A stretch of 64,000 bases of DNA from Arcobacter sp. LA11 (lineage in GTDB: Bacteria; Campylobacterota; Campylobacteria; Campylobacterales; Arcobacteraceae), in contig NZ_BDIR01000004.1 of NCBI RefSeq assembly GCF_001895145.1, positions 124,001-188,000 on the forward strand, in the 5' to 3' direction. The position numbers and the translations under genes are program-made. Shown piece by piece: positions 16,859-26,561 of the stretch (its first letter is position 1; each line of letters opens with the position of its first letter). The notes below the pieces were generated by a model. That model saw only the letters and a program-made list of their open reading frames with translations. It ran no database searches and was not told the origin of the DNA.

Positions 16859-17521
16859 TTAGAGAGATTTAAAAACTTTTTCATATTGTTCAACTCTAAA
16901 ATCAAAGGTTGTGTAGTTTTTATTTTTTTGTTTTTGCTCTTTATAATAAGGATTTGCACCAATACTTCTATTTGCTGCATTTGAGGGAGAAGTTAGACTT
17001 ATAGTTTTAAATATTCTATTATCATATTCAAATTTATGAACTTTTGGAATATTTTCATCTACAATTTCAAATTTAATATTTTTTTCTTTTAAAACTTTTC
17101 GTAAAAAGTATTCTGGCGAGTTTTTACAATACCCACCAGTAAAAATTATAGTATCAATCATCTGATATTTTTTAAGATAAGCTAGAATATCTCTGAGTAA
17201 TACATCTTTCATACCAATATCACTTGCATCGACTTTTTCTCTTTGGCATGAATCAACTATATCACATATACCAAGTCTGTTTTTTATTAAAAAATCTTTT
17301 CTTTGATCAATTGCAAAATCTGAACGATTATAAACAAGTTTTAAATCGAATATTTTATCTAGTGCTTGCCATAAAAGTCCATCTTGTGAACCATAGCAGA
17401 AAAGAACGTCTTTTTCTTTATATTCTTTAGTACAAAATCTAGGAGGAGGAAGAGTTCCTACTATGATTCTTTTTGTATATTTATTTAAAAAAGGTTTATA
17501 TGGATGAAAGTGATGAAACAT
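16859..17521 (-). CDS. Uracil-DNA-glycosylase-superfamily-like protein
   Basis: A 220-residue soluble protein. The N-terminal RIIVGTLPPPRF near residue 18 occupies the position of the catalytic loop of uracil-DNA glycosylases (a glycine-rich turn after a strand). The C-terminal SLTSPSNAANRS near residue 175 matches the 'H-P-S' minor-groove loop, with Thr-Ser replacing the usual His. A central IIFTGGYCKN strand is also in order. Base excision activity is possible but the catalytic Asp/Asn and His are not clear. The gene is 8 bases downstream of the Cache-PAS kinase gene and probably cotranscribed with it. Confidence 0.6.
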   Translation of the reverse strand: MFHHFHPYKPFLNKYTKRIIVGTLPPPRFCTKEYKEKDVLFCYGSQDGLLWQALDKIFDLKLVYNRSDFAIDQRKDFLIKNRLGICDIVDSCQREKVDASDIGMKDVLLRDILAYLKKYQMIDTIIFTGGYCKNSPEYFLRKVLKEKNIKFEIVDENIPKVHKFEYDNRIFKTISLTSPSNAANRSIGANPYYKEQKQKNKNYTTFDFRVEQYEKVFKSL

Positions 17522-17529
17522 ATTTGTCT

Positions 17530-19428
17530 TTATTTTGTTAAATCTATTATAATAGTAAACTTCGCACCATTATAAGTATTATTTTTATAAGTATACTCAG
17601 TATTTTTTACATAAAGTTCACCTCTTAAATGTTTTGTAACAATCTCTTCACTCATATAAAGACCAATACCTGTACCTAATGATTTTTCTTTTGTAGTAAA
17701 ATATGGTTCAAAAATTCTATTTAGTATTTCTTCATCAATTCCTTCCCCATTGTCAGTTATTTCAACATATATTTTATTATTTTTAATGTATGCATCAATA
17801 AATATGAGTTTTTTATCTATATTTGTTTTTATTAGCTGATCTCTTGCATTATTTAAAAGATTGATTATTACTTGTAAAAGTTCATTTTCGTAACTATTTA
17901 TTTCAATTTTATCAATATTTATAATGATTTCAATTTTATCATTTTCAAAACGCTTTCTTAATAGATTTAGAGTTTTTTCTATTAAACTATCTAATTCAAA
18001 TATGCTTTTTTCTTTGTTTGGAGAATAGAAATTTCTAAAGTCTTCAATTGTGTCGGATAAGTATTGAGTAGATTCAGTAATTTGATTCATGGTATCAATT
18101 AGAAACTTATCATCTAAGTCATTTATCATTTTTTTAACTAAAACTCCAGAAGAAGCTGTACTTATTATACTAAGAGGTTGTCTCCATTGGTGTGCTATAT
18201 TTGCAGTCATCTCTCCAATTGCTGCCATTTTTGATTGTTGGTAAATTAAATTTGATTTATCTTTTAGCTCCGTTATATCATGGGCTGCTGCGTAAATCAA
18301 ACCATTTTCAGGAATTGAGTTTGCAGACCATGCAAGGGTTTTATAAGAACCGTTTTTATGTTTATATCTATTTTCAAAATAAAATGTAGTAACACCTTTT
18401 GCTAAGTTTAAAAATTCATCCAAGGTCTTTTCTTTATCAGCAGAATGGATTAAGTCTATAAAATTTGCATCAATGAGTTCTTCTTTTTTATAGCCTAATA
18501 TTTTACTCCAACCAGAGTTTATTTGTAGTATTTTACCCTCAAGGTTGGTAACAACAAGTAAGTTTATAGGTAGCTCAAAAAATTTGTTTAAATTGGTTTG
18601 TGCATCTTTTAGTTTTTCTTCTAGTTTATTATTTAATTTTTTGTTTTCTTCCAATGTTTCATTTAGTTTTTTTCTTAGAAAAAATAGAATAATAATAAAT
18701 AGAATAACAATTACTATTCTAAAAGAGTACATATCGACAATATGTTTGTCATAATCTTTTTTTAATTTTTCATGTTTTGTTAAGATGTCTTTATTTAGTG
18801 AATTTAAAGGGATACCTGTAGCAATAATCCAATTTAATTTTTTATATAGTTTTGCATAAGAGAGTTTTCCTGTGATTTCATCACTATTTAACTGTTTAAA
18901 AAAGTAAGTGAAAAATATTTCCTCATTTTTCTTTACTCCTTCTAATTCTTCAAAGTATGGAAAATTTCCTTTTATGTCTTTTGTTTTTGTAGAGAGAAGT
19001 TTACCTTCTGTTTTTTTTAAATTAGGATGAATTAATCTAATCGCATAGTTCTCTCCTCCTTCAAAATTGATAACCTTGTTAACCCAAGTATATCTAGTCT
19101 TATCAAAAACATTATGATATAAATAATTTTTAACATCAATGATAAATAGTTCTTCAAATTTAGGAGTTAATTTTTCTTTTTTTTCATTTGTTAGATTTTC
19201 TTGCATTTTTAAATAGTGAGTATAAGTTGAATCAACAAATCCAATTGTATGTATAATCGATTCTTTTAATCTTTTTTTATACTCTTCTTTTATAGAGTCT
19301 TCAAGATTTTTAGTTTGTATTTTAAATAGTCTTTCTTCATACTTCGTATCTAAGATAGTTGCACTTAGAAATAATAGGATAACAAGAAGTACTGATGAAA
19401 ATATAATAACATTTAATCTATTTGACAT
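17530..19428 (-). CDS. Membrane Cache-PAS sensor histidine kinase
   Basis: A 632-residue inner-membrane sensor kinase. Membrane segments lie at about residues 8-27 and 233-252. Between them is a periplasmic single-Cache-type domain containing FPYFEELEGVKKNEEIFF and ending LNWIIATGIP, typical of methyl-accepting and kinase Cache sensors. A coiled linker leads to a PAS domain at about 285-390 (VTNLEGKILQINSGW). The H-box is MAAIGEMTANIAHQWRQPLS near residue 405. The ATPase domain has LLNNARDQL, DNGEGIDEE and GTGIGLYMSE. The ligand is probably a small carboxylate or similar periplasmic molecule. No response regulator is adjacent. Confidence 0.92.
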   Translation of the reverse strand: MSNRLNVIIFSSVLLVILLFLSATILDTKYEERLFKIQTKNLEDSIKEEYKKRLKESIIHTIGFVDSTYTHYLKMQENLTNEKKEKLTPKFEELFIIDVKNYLYHNVFDKTRYTWVNKVINFEGGENYAIRLIHPNLKKTEGKLLSTKTKDIKGNFPYFEELEGVKKNEEIFFTYFFKQLNSDEITGKLSYAKLYKKLNWIIATGIPLNSLNKDILTKHEKLKKDYDKHIVDMYSFRIVIVILFIIILFFLRKKLNETLEENKKLNNKLEEKLKDAQTNLNKFFELPINLLVVTNLEGKILQINSGWSKILGYKKEELIDANFIDLIHSADKEKTLDEFLNLAKGVTTFYFENRYKHKNGSYKTLAWSANSIPENGLIYAAAHDITELKDKSNLIYQQSKMAAIGEMTANIAHQWRQPLSIISTASSGVLVKKMINDLDDKFLIDTMNQITESTQYLSDTIEDFRNFYSPNKEKSIFELDSLIEKTLNLLRKRFENDKIEIIINIDKIEINSYENELLQVIINLLNNARDQLIKTNIDKKLIFIDAYIKNNKIYVEITDNGEGIDEEILNRIFEPYFTTKEKSLGTGIGLYMSEEIVTKHLRGELYVKNTEYTYKNNTYNGAKFTIIIDLTK

Positions 19429-19628
19429 ACCCCTTCCTTAATAAATAGTAATTATATCTTAAAATAAAATAATTGGCTAATATGAGTATTTATTTTAAAA
19501 TATGATTCTATATATAATAATTCATTTATTTGATAAGTAATATTGTAATGTTTTGATGACTCTTTTAAAAATATTTTGCTAAGTTATATTTTGATAATAT
19601 TTTTATAAATATATAGATTGGAAATAAG

Positions 19629-21750
19629 ATGTCAGACATACAATTATTACATGATAACCCATTGAAATTTCAACAAAATGAAAAAGAATATATTGAAGAT
19701 GGATTGAATTTTAAAACCTATGCAAAAGTAATTTCCAATGCAATTTTAAATACTAAAACACCATTTACAGTTGGAATATTTGGAGAATGGGGGTAAAGGT
19801 AAAACTTCTTTTTTGGAAATAATTAAACAAAAAGTTGAAAATGAAAAATATAAAAATAAATATTTAACTGTTTGGTTTAATGCATGGCAATATGAAAAAG
19901 AGGAACATCCTATAGTTCCCTTAATAGCTGTTATAATAAAAGCTTTACAAAATGAAAAAGGTGAAATTAAAAAAGGCTTTGAAAAGTTTGTAGATGTCTT
20001 AAGGAGTGTGGCATATGGCTTTTCTATGGAGACAACAAATAAAGATGTTTTAGGAAATGAATTAAAAATGCAATTAAATTCAAAAGATATGATGGATAAA
20101 TATGAACAATTAGTTGCATCTGCTTTACTTGATAAAAGCTTATATTTTAATGCTTTTGAAAAATTAGAAACTCTTGATGAATTAGGAAATAAAAGAATAA
20201 TTGTATTTATAGATGATTTAGATCGGTGCTTACCTCCCAATGCGATTAAATTACTCGAGAGTATAAAACTTGTTTTATCTCAAAAAGGATTTGTATTTAT
20301 TTTGGGTGTAGCAAAAGAAGTTTTAGAAGGACATTTAAATCATAAATATGCAAAAGAGTTTGGTATAGAAGGAGGAAATCATGGAAAAGCGTATTTAGAA
20401 AAAATGATACAACTTCCTTTTACTCTTCCGAAGTTTACTCAAAAAGTTGATAGTTTAGTTGATAGTTTGTTTGCTAAAGTTGAACATAAAGATGATGTAA
20501 GCAATATAAAGGAAGTTATAACTGCAATTGCTATACATAGTAAAGTAACTCCTAGACTTTTAGTGAGGCTTATAAATCAAGCAAAAATACATGCTGAAAT
20601 AGATAAAGAATTAGAAAATCTAGAAATATATAATGATATGTATGCTGCTTTTGTATTTGTACTTTTATTTGATACATTATATGAAAATGAATATAAAATA
20701 TTTTCTGTATTAACAGAAGAATCATTAAGTAAGGTTTTAAAAGAAGTAAAATTTCATAAAAAAACTTATGATTTGTCAAAAAATATATCAAATATTGCAA
20801 ATAAAACGTTTAAATCGTTTAGTGGTATAGATTTTGAAACTACGCAAAAAGAAGAAGATTTAAATGATGATTTATCTATTGCTGTAAAAGCGATAAAAGA
20901 TAATTCTTGTTTAGAAAAATTATTGTTAAGTAAGATAGGACAAGATTGGTTAGGAAATATTGATTTACGAGAGAGAACTATTGAATTTGTTGATATAGCA
21001 ACAAATACTAGTGATGAAGAAATTAAAAAGCAAGAGGAAAAAAGACTAAAAAATCAAAGTTTAGAAGATATAAAAAATGAACAAGAAAGGCTTTTTGAAA
21101 AAGTAGTTGATGATAAAACTTTTAACAAAGAGATTTTGAATATTGATAGTAATGAACCTTTATATAAAACTTTATTTGTAAAAGTTACTGATGAAGAGGG
21201 AAAAGAATTTGAAATATCAAAGTTTTTAGTGACAAATAAATGGTTTAGAGAATTTATCCCAAATCATAATCTTGAGAATAAACATGATTATAAACCAGTA
21301 GGAAAGGTTTCATATAATGAAGCAATAAAATTTTGTGAATGGTTAGAAGATGAATATTATAGTTATTCTATTCCTTCAAAGACTCAATTAGAATATTTAA
21401 TGAAAAGTGCAAATAAATATGTAAAGTATCCTTGGGGAGATAAATTTGATAGCAAGAAATGTAATAATGGTAATATAGGTTTAGAAAGTACATCAATAGT
21501 TGGAGCTTTCTCTAGATATGGAGGAGACAGTCAAATTGAAGGTATAAAAAATCAAATATGTGATTTAACAGGAAATGTTTTAAAGTGGACGAGTACTAAT
21601 TTAAAAAATGAAGAAAAAATAAAAATTCTAAAAGGTGGTTCTTGTACATTATTTAGAGAAGAATATTTCTCAGCCTTATGTAATGGTAATCAAGAAATTG
21701 ATACTAAATATAATGGTATAGGTTTTTATATTATCAGAACTAAAAAATAG
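19629..21750 (+). pseudogene. KAP P-loop NTPase fused to FGE-sulfatase-like domain, frameshifted in Walker A
   Basis: One gene split by a frameshift. Frame one runs from ATG 19629 (after GGAAATAAG) to a stop at 19794 and ends VGIFGEWGG. The other frame is open from 19771 to 21750 and carries the rest (KGKTSFLEI onward). Removing one G from the GGGGG run at 19789-19793 restores a perfect Walker A, GEWGKGKT. Walker B is IIVFIDDLDRCLPPNA near residue 145 of the long part, characteristic of KAP NTPases. The C-terminal 170 residues (GKVSYNEAIKFCEWLEDE, YPWGDKFD, ICDLTGNVLKWTS, KGGSCTLF) form a formylglycine-generating-enzyme-like domain. KAP proteins include the phage-exclusion protein PifA. The gene may be functional if the extra base is an assembly error. 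Confidence 0.8.
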
Positions 21751-21847
21751 CTTGCTTAATATTTATGATTAAAAAGCTCAATATATACTTTAACAAGTAG
21801 TTATAACTTTTTAGATATAATCTTAAAAATTAAATATAAGGCTTTGA

Positions 21848-22645
21848 TTGAGAGTTGGTGTTTTTGATTCTGGACTTGGTGGATTGACGGTTATTCAAGC
21901 GATAACCAAAACTTTCAAAGGTGCGCAGATTTTTTATATTGCAGATACTTTATTTGCACCTTATGGAGAAAAATCAGAAGAACAAATTTTAAAGCATAGT
22001 TTAGATGTAACAAATCATTTGTTAAGAAATCATCAGATTGATGTTTTAATTGTTGCTTGTAATACAGCAACTTCGGCAGCTATAAAATATTTAAGAGAAA
22101 AATTTCCTAGTCTTATTCTTATTGGTACAGAACCTGGGATAAAACCAGCTATGCAAAATACTTTAACAAAAAAAGTTGGAGTTTTAGCAACAGCTGTTAC
22201 CTTAGGTGGAAATAAATATCAAGAACTTTTAAATAAGCTTTCAAAAGAGCATGATGTAGAAATTTTTGAGCAAGCGTGTATCGGTTTGGTTGAACAGATT
22301 GAAAATGGAAAAATAAATCATCCCGAAACAGTTTCGATGTTAAGAGATTGGTTAAAACCTATGCATGAAAGTAGTGTTGATACAATAGTACTTGGCTGTA
22401 CCCATTATCCACTAGTTAGTGAAGTTATAAAAGATGTAATGGGTGCAAATATTAGTTTGATAGAGACGGGAACAGCTATTGCAAAAAGATTAGAGGATTT
22501 AAGTTCTCAAAGTGGACATATCAATGATGGAGAACTTATGATAAAAGTTTTTTATACAGGTGATATAAAAATAGATATGATAAACATGATTTTAGATACT
22601 TGGCAAAATGGTGGTAAAATCGTAGTAAGGGATACAAATGAGTGA
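21848..22645 (+). CDS. murI: Glutamate racemase
   Basis: Interconverts L- and D-glutamate for peptidoglycan. The 265 residues contain both catalytic cysteines: VACNTATSAA near residue 72 and LGCTHYPLV near residue 180, and the N-terminal FDSGLGGLTV loop. The start is TTG at 21848 with no better in-frame codon; the N-terminus MRVGVFDSGLGG fits the family exactly. The last 8 bases overlap dnaX, so the two genes are translationally coupled. Confidence 0.96.
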   Translation: MRVGVFDSGLGGLTVIQAITKTFKGAQIFYIADTLFAPYGEKSEEQILKHSLDVTNHLLRNHQIDVLIVACNTATSAAIKYLREKFPSLILIGTEPGIKPAMQNTLTKKVGVLATAVTLGGNKYQELLNKLSKEHDVEIFEQACIGLVEQIENGKINHPETVSMLRDWLKPMHESSVDTIVLGCTHYPLVSEVIKDVMGANISLIETGTAIAKRLEDLSSQSGHINDGELMIKVFYTGDIKIDMINMILDTWQNGGKIVVRDTNE

Positions 22646-24368
22646 AGAACAAAGTATAGAGAAAAAAGTTTTAGCGTTAAAATATAGACCAAAAAGATTT
22701 GAAGATTTAGTAGGACAAAGTACTATCTCACAAACTTTATCTTTAGCCCTTGATTCAAATAGATTATCCCATGCATATCTTTTTTCAGGACTTAGAGGAA
22801 GTGGTAAAACTTCAACTGCTAGAATTATGGCAAAAGCATTACTTTGTTCAAATGGTCCTACTTCTAGACCTTGTGAAACTTGTGAAAACTGTGAAAGTGC
22901 AAATACAAATAGACACTTAGATATTATAGAAATGGATGCTGCTTCAAATAGAGGTATTGATGATATTAAAGATTTAATTGAACATACAAAGTATAAACCA
23001 AGTTCTGCTAGGTTTAAAGTATTTATCATCGATGAAGTTCATATGCTTACAACACAAGCTTTCAACGCTTTACTTAAGACACTAGAAGAGCCTCCTGGCT
23101 TTGTAAAATTTATACTTGCAACTACTGATCCACTTAAATTACCTGCAACTATTTTAAGTAGAACACAACATTTTAGATTTAATAAGATTGCTAGTTCTGA
23201 TGTTATTCATCATTTATCACATATTTTAAATGAAGAAAATATTGATTTTGAAACACCAGCTTTAGAGATATTAAGTAGAAGTGGGCAAGGAAGTTTAAGA
23301 GATACTCTAACTTTACTAGACCAAGCTATTATTTTCTCAAAAGGAAAAATTACAACAACTGCTGTTGTTGATATGTTAGGTTTAATTGAACCAGAACTTA
23401 TGGAAAAACTTTTTGATGTGATATTAAAAAAAGAAGATATTGTTTCCCTAGTTAAAGAGCTTGAAAATTATGAGATTTCTCAAGTATGTGATGAGATGAC
23501 AATTTATTTAAAACAAAAAATGCTTGAAAAAGATACAAAGTTTGATTTACTTCTTTTTGATAGATTTTTTAGAATTTTAAGTGATGCGAAACATCTTTTA
23601 GCTTTAAATTCAGATGGAGGATTTGTATTAATTCTTACTTTATCAAAAATGATGGAAGCAACAAATTTAAAAACTATTGAAGATATTATTAATCAAGTAG
23701 AACAAGTAGAAGTGAAGCCTATTATAAAAGAAGCTATCTCTACACAAAAAGTTATGGAACATGCTAAAAATGATGTTAACCATGCTTACGATGATGAGCT
23801 TGTTCCTTTAAATAAAGAGTACCATCAAAATAAACAACAAGTAAATCAAGTAGTTGCTGAAGAGCTTGTCCAAGAAGAACAAGAAACAACTATTTCTATA
23901 GATAGTGTAAATGCAATTCCTACTGTACAACCAATTGAAACTGTTGAAGAAGAAGGGTTTTCAACTCCATTTGATGAAGTGCCATCTTCTGTAGTAGAAG
24001 AAAAAGTTGAAAATACGCAAGTTATTGAAGAAACAGAAAAAGAAGAAATACCAGAGGTTCAAGAAGTAGAAGAAACACCAGTAGAAGTACCGGAAAAAAT
24101 AGAACCCAAAGATCCAAATAAAGAAATATATGAAAAGCTAACAGCAAAAGTTTATGAAAGAGATTATGAATTAGGTGAGCTTTTTGAGAAGAATTTTATT
24201 TATAAAAGTTTTGATGACAAACTTTTACGTATTAGTTCCTATGCACAAGATGAAGAAAGAAAAATTCTGTTTAAACATTTTGGGGTTATAAAAACATTCA
24301 TTTATGATGTTTTTGGCAATGATATAGAACTAGATTTTATAAAGGAAGATTCCTCCACAAGAGAATAA
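22638..24368 (+). CDS. dnaX: DNA polymerase III subunit gamma/tau (C-terminus displaced by a frameshift)
   Basis: Clamp-loader ATPase of the replisome. Walker A is FSGLRGSGKTSTAR near residue 52, followed by a four-Cys zinc module (CSNGPTSRPCETCENC). Walker B region VFIIDEVHML lies near residue 132 and the sensor ILSRTQHFRF near residue 175. Residues 395-490 are an acidic, Glu/Val-rich linker. The frame stops at 24366 after EDSSTRE. The +1 frame, open from 24343 to 24624, continues with a Campylobacterota-like DnaX ending (see next entry), so the full protein probably runs to 24624. The start overlaps murI by 8 bases. Confidence 0.93.
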   Translation: MSEEQSIEKKVLALKYRPKRFEDLVGQSTISQTLSLALDSNRLSHAYLFSGLRGSGKTSTARIMAKALLCSNGPTSRPCETCENCESANTNRHLDIIEMDAASNRGIDDIKDLIEHTKYKPSSARFKVFIIDEVHMLTTQAFNALLKTLEEPPGFVKFILATTDPLKLPATILSRTQHFRFNKIASSDVIHHLSHILNEENIDFETPALEILSRSGQGSLRDTLTLLDQAIIFSKGKITTTAVVDMLGLIEPELMEKLFDVILKKEDIVSLVKELENYEISQVCDEMTIYLKQKMLEKDTKFDLLLFDRFFRILSDAKHLLALNSDGGFVLILTLSKMMEATNLKTIEDIINQVEQVEVKPIIKEAISTQKVMEHAKNDVNHAYDDELVPLNKEYHQNKQQVNQVVAEELVQEEQETTISIDSVNAIPTVQPIETVEEEGFSTPFDEVPSSVVEEKVENTQVIEETEKEEIPEVQEVEETPVEVPEKIEPKDPNKEIYEKLTAKVYERDYELGELFEKNFIYKSFDDKLLRISSYAQDEERKILFKHFGVIKTFIYDVFGNDIELDFIKEDSSTRE

Positions 24369-24624
24369 ACAAGAATCCAAAAAAGAAGAGATAGTAAAAA
24401 CTGAGGATAATTCTACTAAAGAAGAAAACTCAGAAATTGATGCAGGTTCAATGATTGAAGATATAGAATTAGGTTCTGGATGTGTAGCGGATATGCAGAA
24501 AACTGCTAATCCTACTCCTTCTCAACAAGAACTTCAAATAAATGATGTATTAAATTCTCCTATGTTAAATCGAGCGAAAGAGCTATTTGATATTAAAAAA
24601 ATTACGGTAAAAACGAAAACATAG
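24343..24624 (+). pseudogene. dnaX: Displaced C-terminal coding segment of dnaX (+1 frame)
   Basis: About 93 codons in the frame one base ahead of dnaX, without an in-frame start of its own that fits. The translation starts near IPPQENKQESKKEE and ends NSPMLNRAKELFDIKKITVK and a few Lys/Thr residues. The acidic then conserved 'PML--A-ELF---KI-VK' ending looks like the end of DnaX in related bacteria. Deleting one base in TTCCTCC at 24349-24355 joins the frames. Whether this is an assembly error, a mutation or a regulated frameshift cannot be told from sequence. Confidence 0.7.
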
Positions 24625-24704
24625 TCTTAGATTTTTTAATTAAGTCTATGTAGAATATAATGTTAAACTTTTTAAGATATTTAAAAATTTATAAGGAGAT
24701 TTAA

Positions 24705-25544
24705 ATGTTATCAGTAACAAAAGTATTGATGATAGGGACACTATTAATTAGCACTTCAATATATGCAAATAGTGTAGATGATAAAGTAATAAAATTTGAA
24801 AAAGATAGATTTTCAAAAAATAAAAGAATTGAGATAAAAGATATTTCAGTAAATACAAAAAAAGAACTTCATATAAAAGGTTGGTCTGGGTTTATTATTG
24901 ATGTTAATGCAGTAATGGCGGGAAATCCTATCAAAGTAAAAGATATTGTATTTTCAAATGGTGATGTAATTGCACCTGAACTTTATGATGTAAATACAGG
25001 GGATTCATTAAAAGATTTAATGACACCAAAATTAGATACTAAATACCATGATAAAAACAAATTAATTGCAGGTTCTGCTGATGCAAAAGATAAAATCGTA
25101 ATTTTCTCTGATCCTTTATGTCCTTTCTGTATGGATTATGTTCCAGATGTAATTAATCATGTAAATAAAAATTCAAAAGATATTGCATTGTATTATTATC
25201 ATTTTCCATTATTACAGTTGCATCCAGCTGCTAAAACTTTAGTAAGATTAATGAATGCTGCTAAAGCAGAAGGAATAAAAGATATTGAACTTAAAGTTTA
25301 TAAAGCTGATTGGGATAAATATTTTTCTGAAAAAGAGAAAAACACTCAGAAGATTATAGATGGATTTAATAAAGAGTTTAATACTTCAATTACTTTCATG
25401 GATATAAACAATAAAAAGATGACTGATGAAATACTTCATGATGTAAGTATGGGTGAAGAAGCTATGGTTCAAGGAACACCAACAATTTTTATTAATGGTG
25501 AAAAAGATAAATCAAAATTAAAATATGAAACATTAGGAAAATAG
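24705..25544 (+). CDS. Periplasmic thiol:disulfide oxidoreductase, DsbC/DsbA-like
   Basis: A 279-residue exported thioredoxin-fold protein. Residues 1-22 are a signal peptide ending in YANS. Residues 23-115 form an N-terminal domain reminiscent of the DsbC/DsbG dimerisation region. The redox motif is CPFC in FSDPLCPFCMDYV near residue 143, and the cis-proline loop is QGTPTIFING near residue 260. It probably forms or isomerises disulfides in the periplasm. It has a good ribosome binding site (AAGGAGATTTAA) and sits 4 bases before hemC, probably in one operon. Confidence 0.85.
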   Translation: MLSVTKVLMIGTLLISTSIYANSVDDKVIKFEKDRFSKNKRIEIKDISVNTKKELHIKGWSGFIIDVNAVMAGNPIKVKDIVFSNGDVIAPELYDVNTGDSLKDLMTPKLDTKYHDKNKLIAGSADAKDKIVIFSDPLCPFCMDYVPDVINHVNKNSKDIALYYYHFPLLQLHPAAKTLVRLMNAAKAEGIKDIELKVYKADWDKYFSEKEKNTQKIIDGFNKEFNTSITFMDINNKKMTDEILHDVSMGEEAMVQGTPTIFINGEKDKSKLKYETLGK

Positions 25545-25548
25545 AAGA

Positions 25549-26487
25549 ATGGATAAATTAGTAATTGCAACAAGAAGAAGTCAATTAGCTTTATGGCAGA
25601 GTGAATATATCAAAGCAGAATTAAAAAAGTTTTACCCTGATATGGAAGTTGAACTTCAAGAGTTTGTAACAAAAGGTGATAAGATTTTAGATGTACCTTT
25701 AGCAAAGATTGGTGGAAAAGGTCTTTTTACTAAAGAGCTTGAAGTTGCTATGTTAAATGGAGAGGCACATTTAGCTGTTCACTCTTTAAAAGATGTACCA
25801 ACACAATTTGAAGATGGTTTACAACTTGCAGCAGTTACAAAAAGATTTGATCCAAGAGATGCCTTTTTAAGTAATGATTATATTTCTTTAGATGAATTAC
25901 CCCAAGGTGCTGTAGTAGGTACTACAAGTCTAAGAAGAAGAATGGCTCTAAAGCTTTTAAGACCTGATATTGAGTTAAAAGATTTAAGAGGAAATATTAA
26001 TACTAGAATTGCAAAACTTAATGCAGGTGAATATGATGCAATTATTCTAGCTGCAACAGGTATTCAAAAACTTGGAATTGAAAAAGAAGTAAAACATTTT
26101 TCTCCAATAAATACTGATGTAATGATTCCATCAATGGGGCAAGCTACCCTTGGTATAGAAACAACAACAGACCCAAAAATAGTTGAGATAGTGTCTGTTT
26201 TAAATGATAAAGATGCACATATAGAATCAACTATTGAAAGAAGTTTTGTTGATAAACTTCAAGGTGGTTGTCAAGTTCCAATTGGTGTGAAAGCAACAAT
26301 TATTGATGAGAATTCTATTAGAGTCCAAGCAATCGTTGGAATGCCAGATGGTAGTGAATATATTGAAGAAGATATTACTGCTGATATAGAAGACTTTGAA
26401 GTAGTAGGACAAAATTTAGCACAAACTTTTATTGATCAAGGAGCTAAAGAGCTTCTAGAACGTGCTGAAAAAGTAGCTTTCAAATAA
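25549..26487 (+). CDS. hemC: Hydroxymethylbilane synthase (porphobilinogen deaminase)
   Basis: Polymerises four porphobilinogens into hydroxymethylbilane in haem synthesis. The 312 residues include the N-terminal ATRRSQLALWQSE, the catalytic-loop VHSLKDVPT near residue 80, TTSLRRRMAL near residue 125, and the cofactor-binding Cys in LQGGCQVPIGV near residue 240. The start at 25549 is 4 bases after the DsbC-like gene, without a separate strong ribosome site. Confidence 0.96.
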   Translation: MDKLVIATRRSQLALWQSEYIKAELKKFYPDMEVELQEFVTKGDKILDVPLAKIGGKGLFTKELEVAMLNGEAHLAVHSLKDVPTQFEDGLQLAAVTKRFDPRDAFLSNDYISLDELPQGAVVGTTSLRRRMALKLLRPDIELKDLRGNINTRIAKLNAGEYDAIILAATGIQKLGIEKEVKHFSPINTDVMIPSMGQATLGIETTTDPKIVEIVSVLNDKDAHIESTIERSFVDKLQGGCQVPIGVKATIIDENSIRVQAIVGMPDGSEYIEEDITADIEDFEVVGQNLAQTFIDQGAKELLERAEKVAFK

Positions 26488-26492
26488 CAAAA

Positions 26493-26514
26493 AAGAAAGG
26501 GTTTCCCCTTTCTT
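26493..26514. terminator. Hairpin downstream of hemC
   Basis: A 9-base-pair stem AAGAAAGGG / CCCTTTCTT around loop TTTC, six bases after the hemC stop. The plus strand lacks a clean T-run; the minus strand has TTTTTT. It is probably the hemC terminator but a weak one. Confidence 0.5.
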
Positions 26515-26561
26515 CATAACTTAACTTCTCAACTTTTAAAAACATTTCAAAAAATCTAAAA

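Noticed and set aside
19789-19793. Classical poly-G phase-variation tract in the KAP gene
   Set aside because: Campylobacter-type contingency tracts are usually eight or more Gs; five is too short to assert phase variation.
19629-21750. Diversity-generating retroelement target (FGE-type variable domain)
   Set aside because: I found no reverse transcriptase, accessory gene or template repeat in the window, so only the domain resemblance remains.
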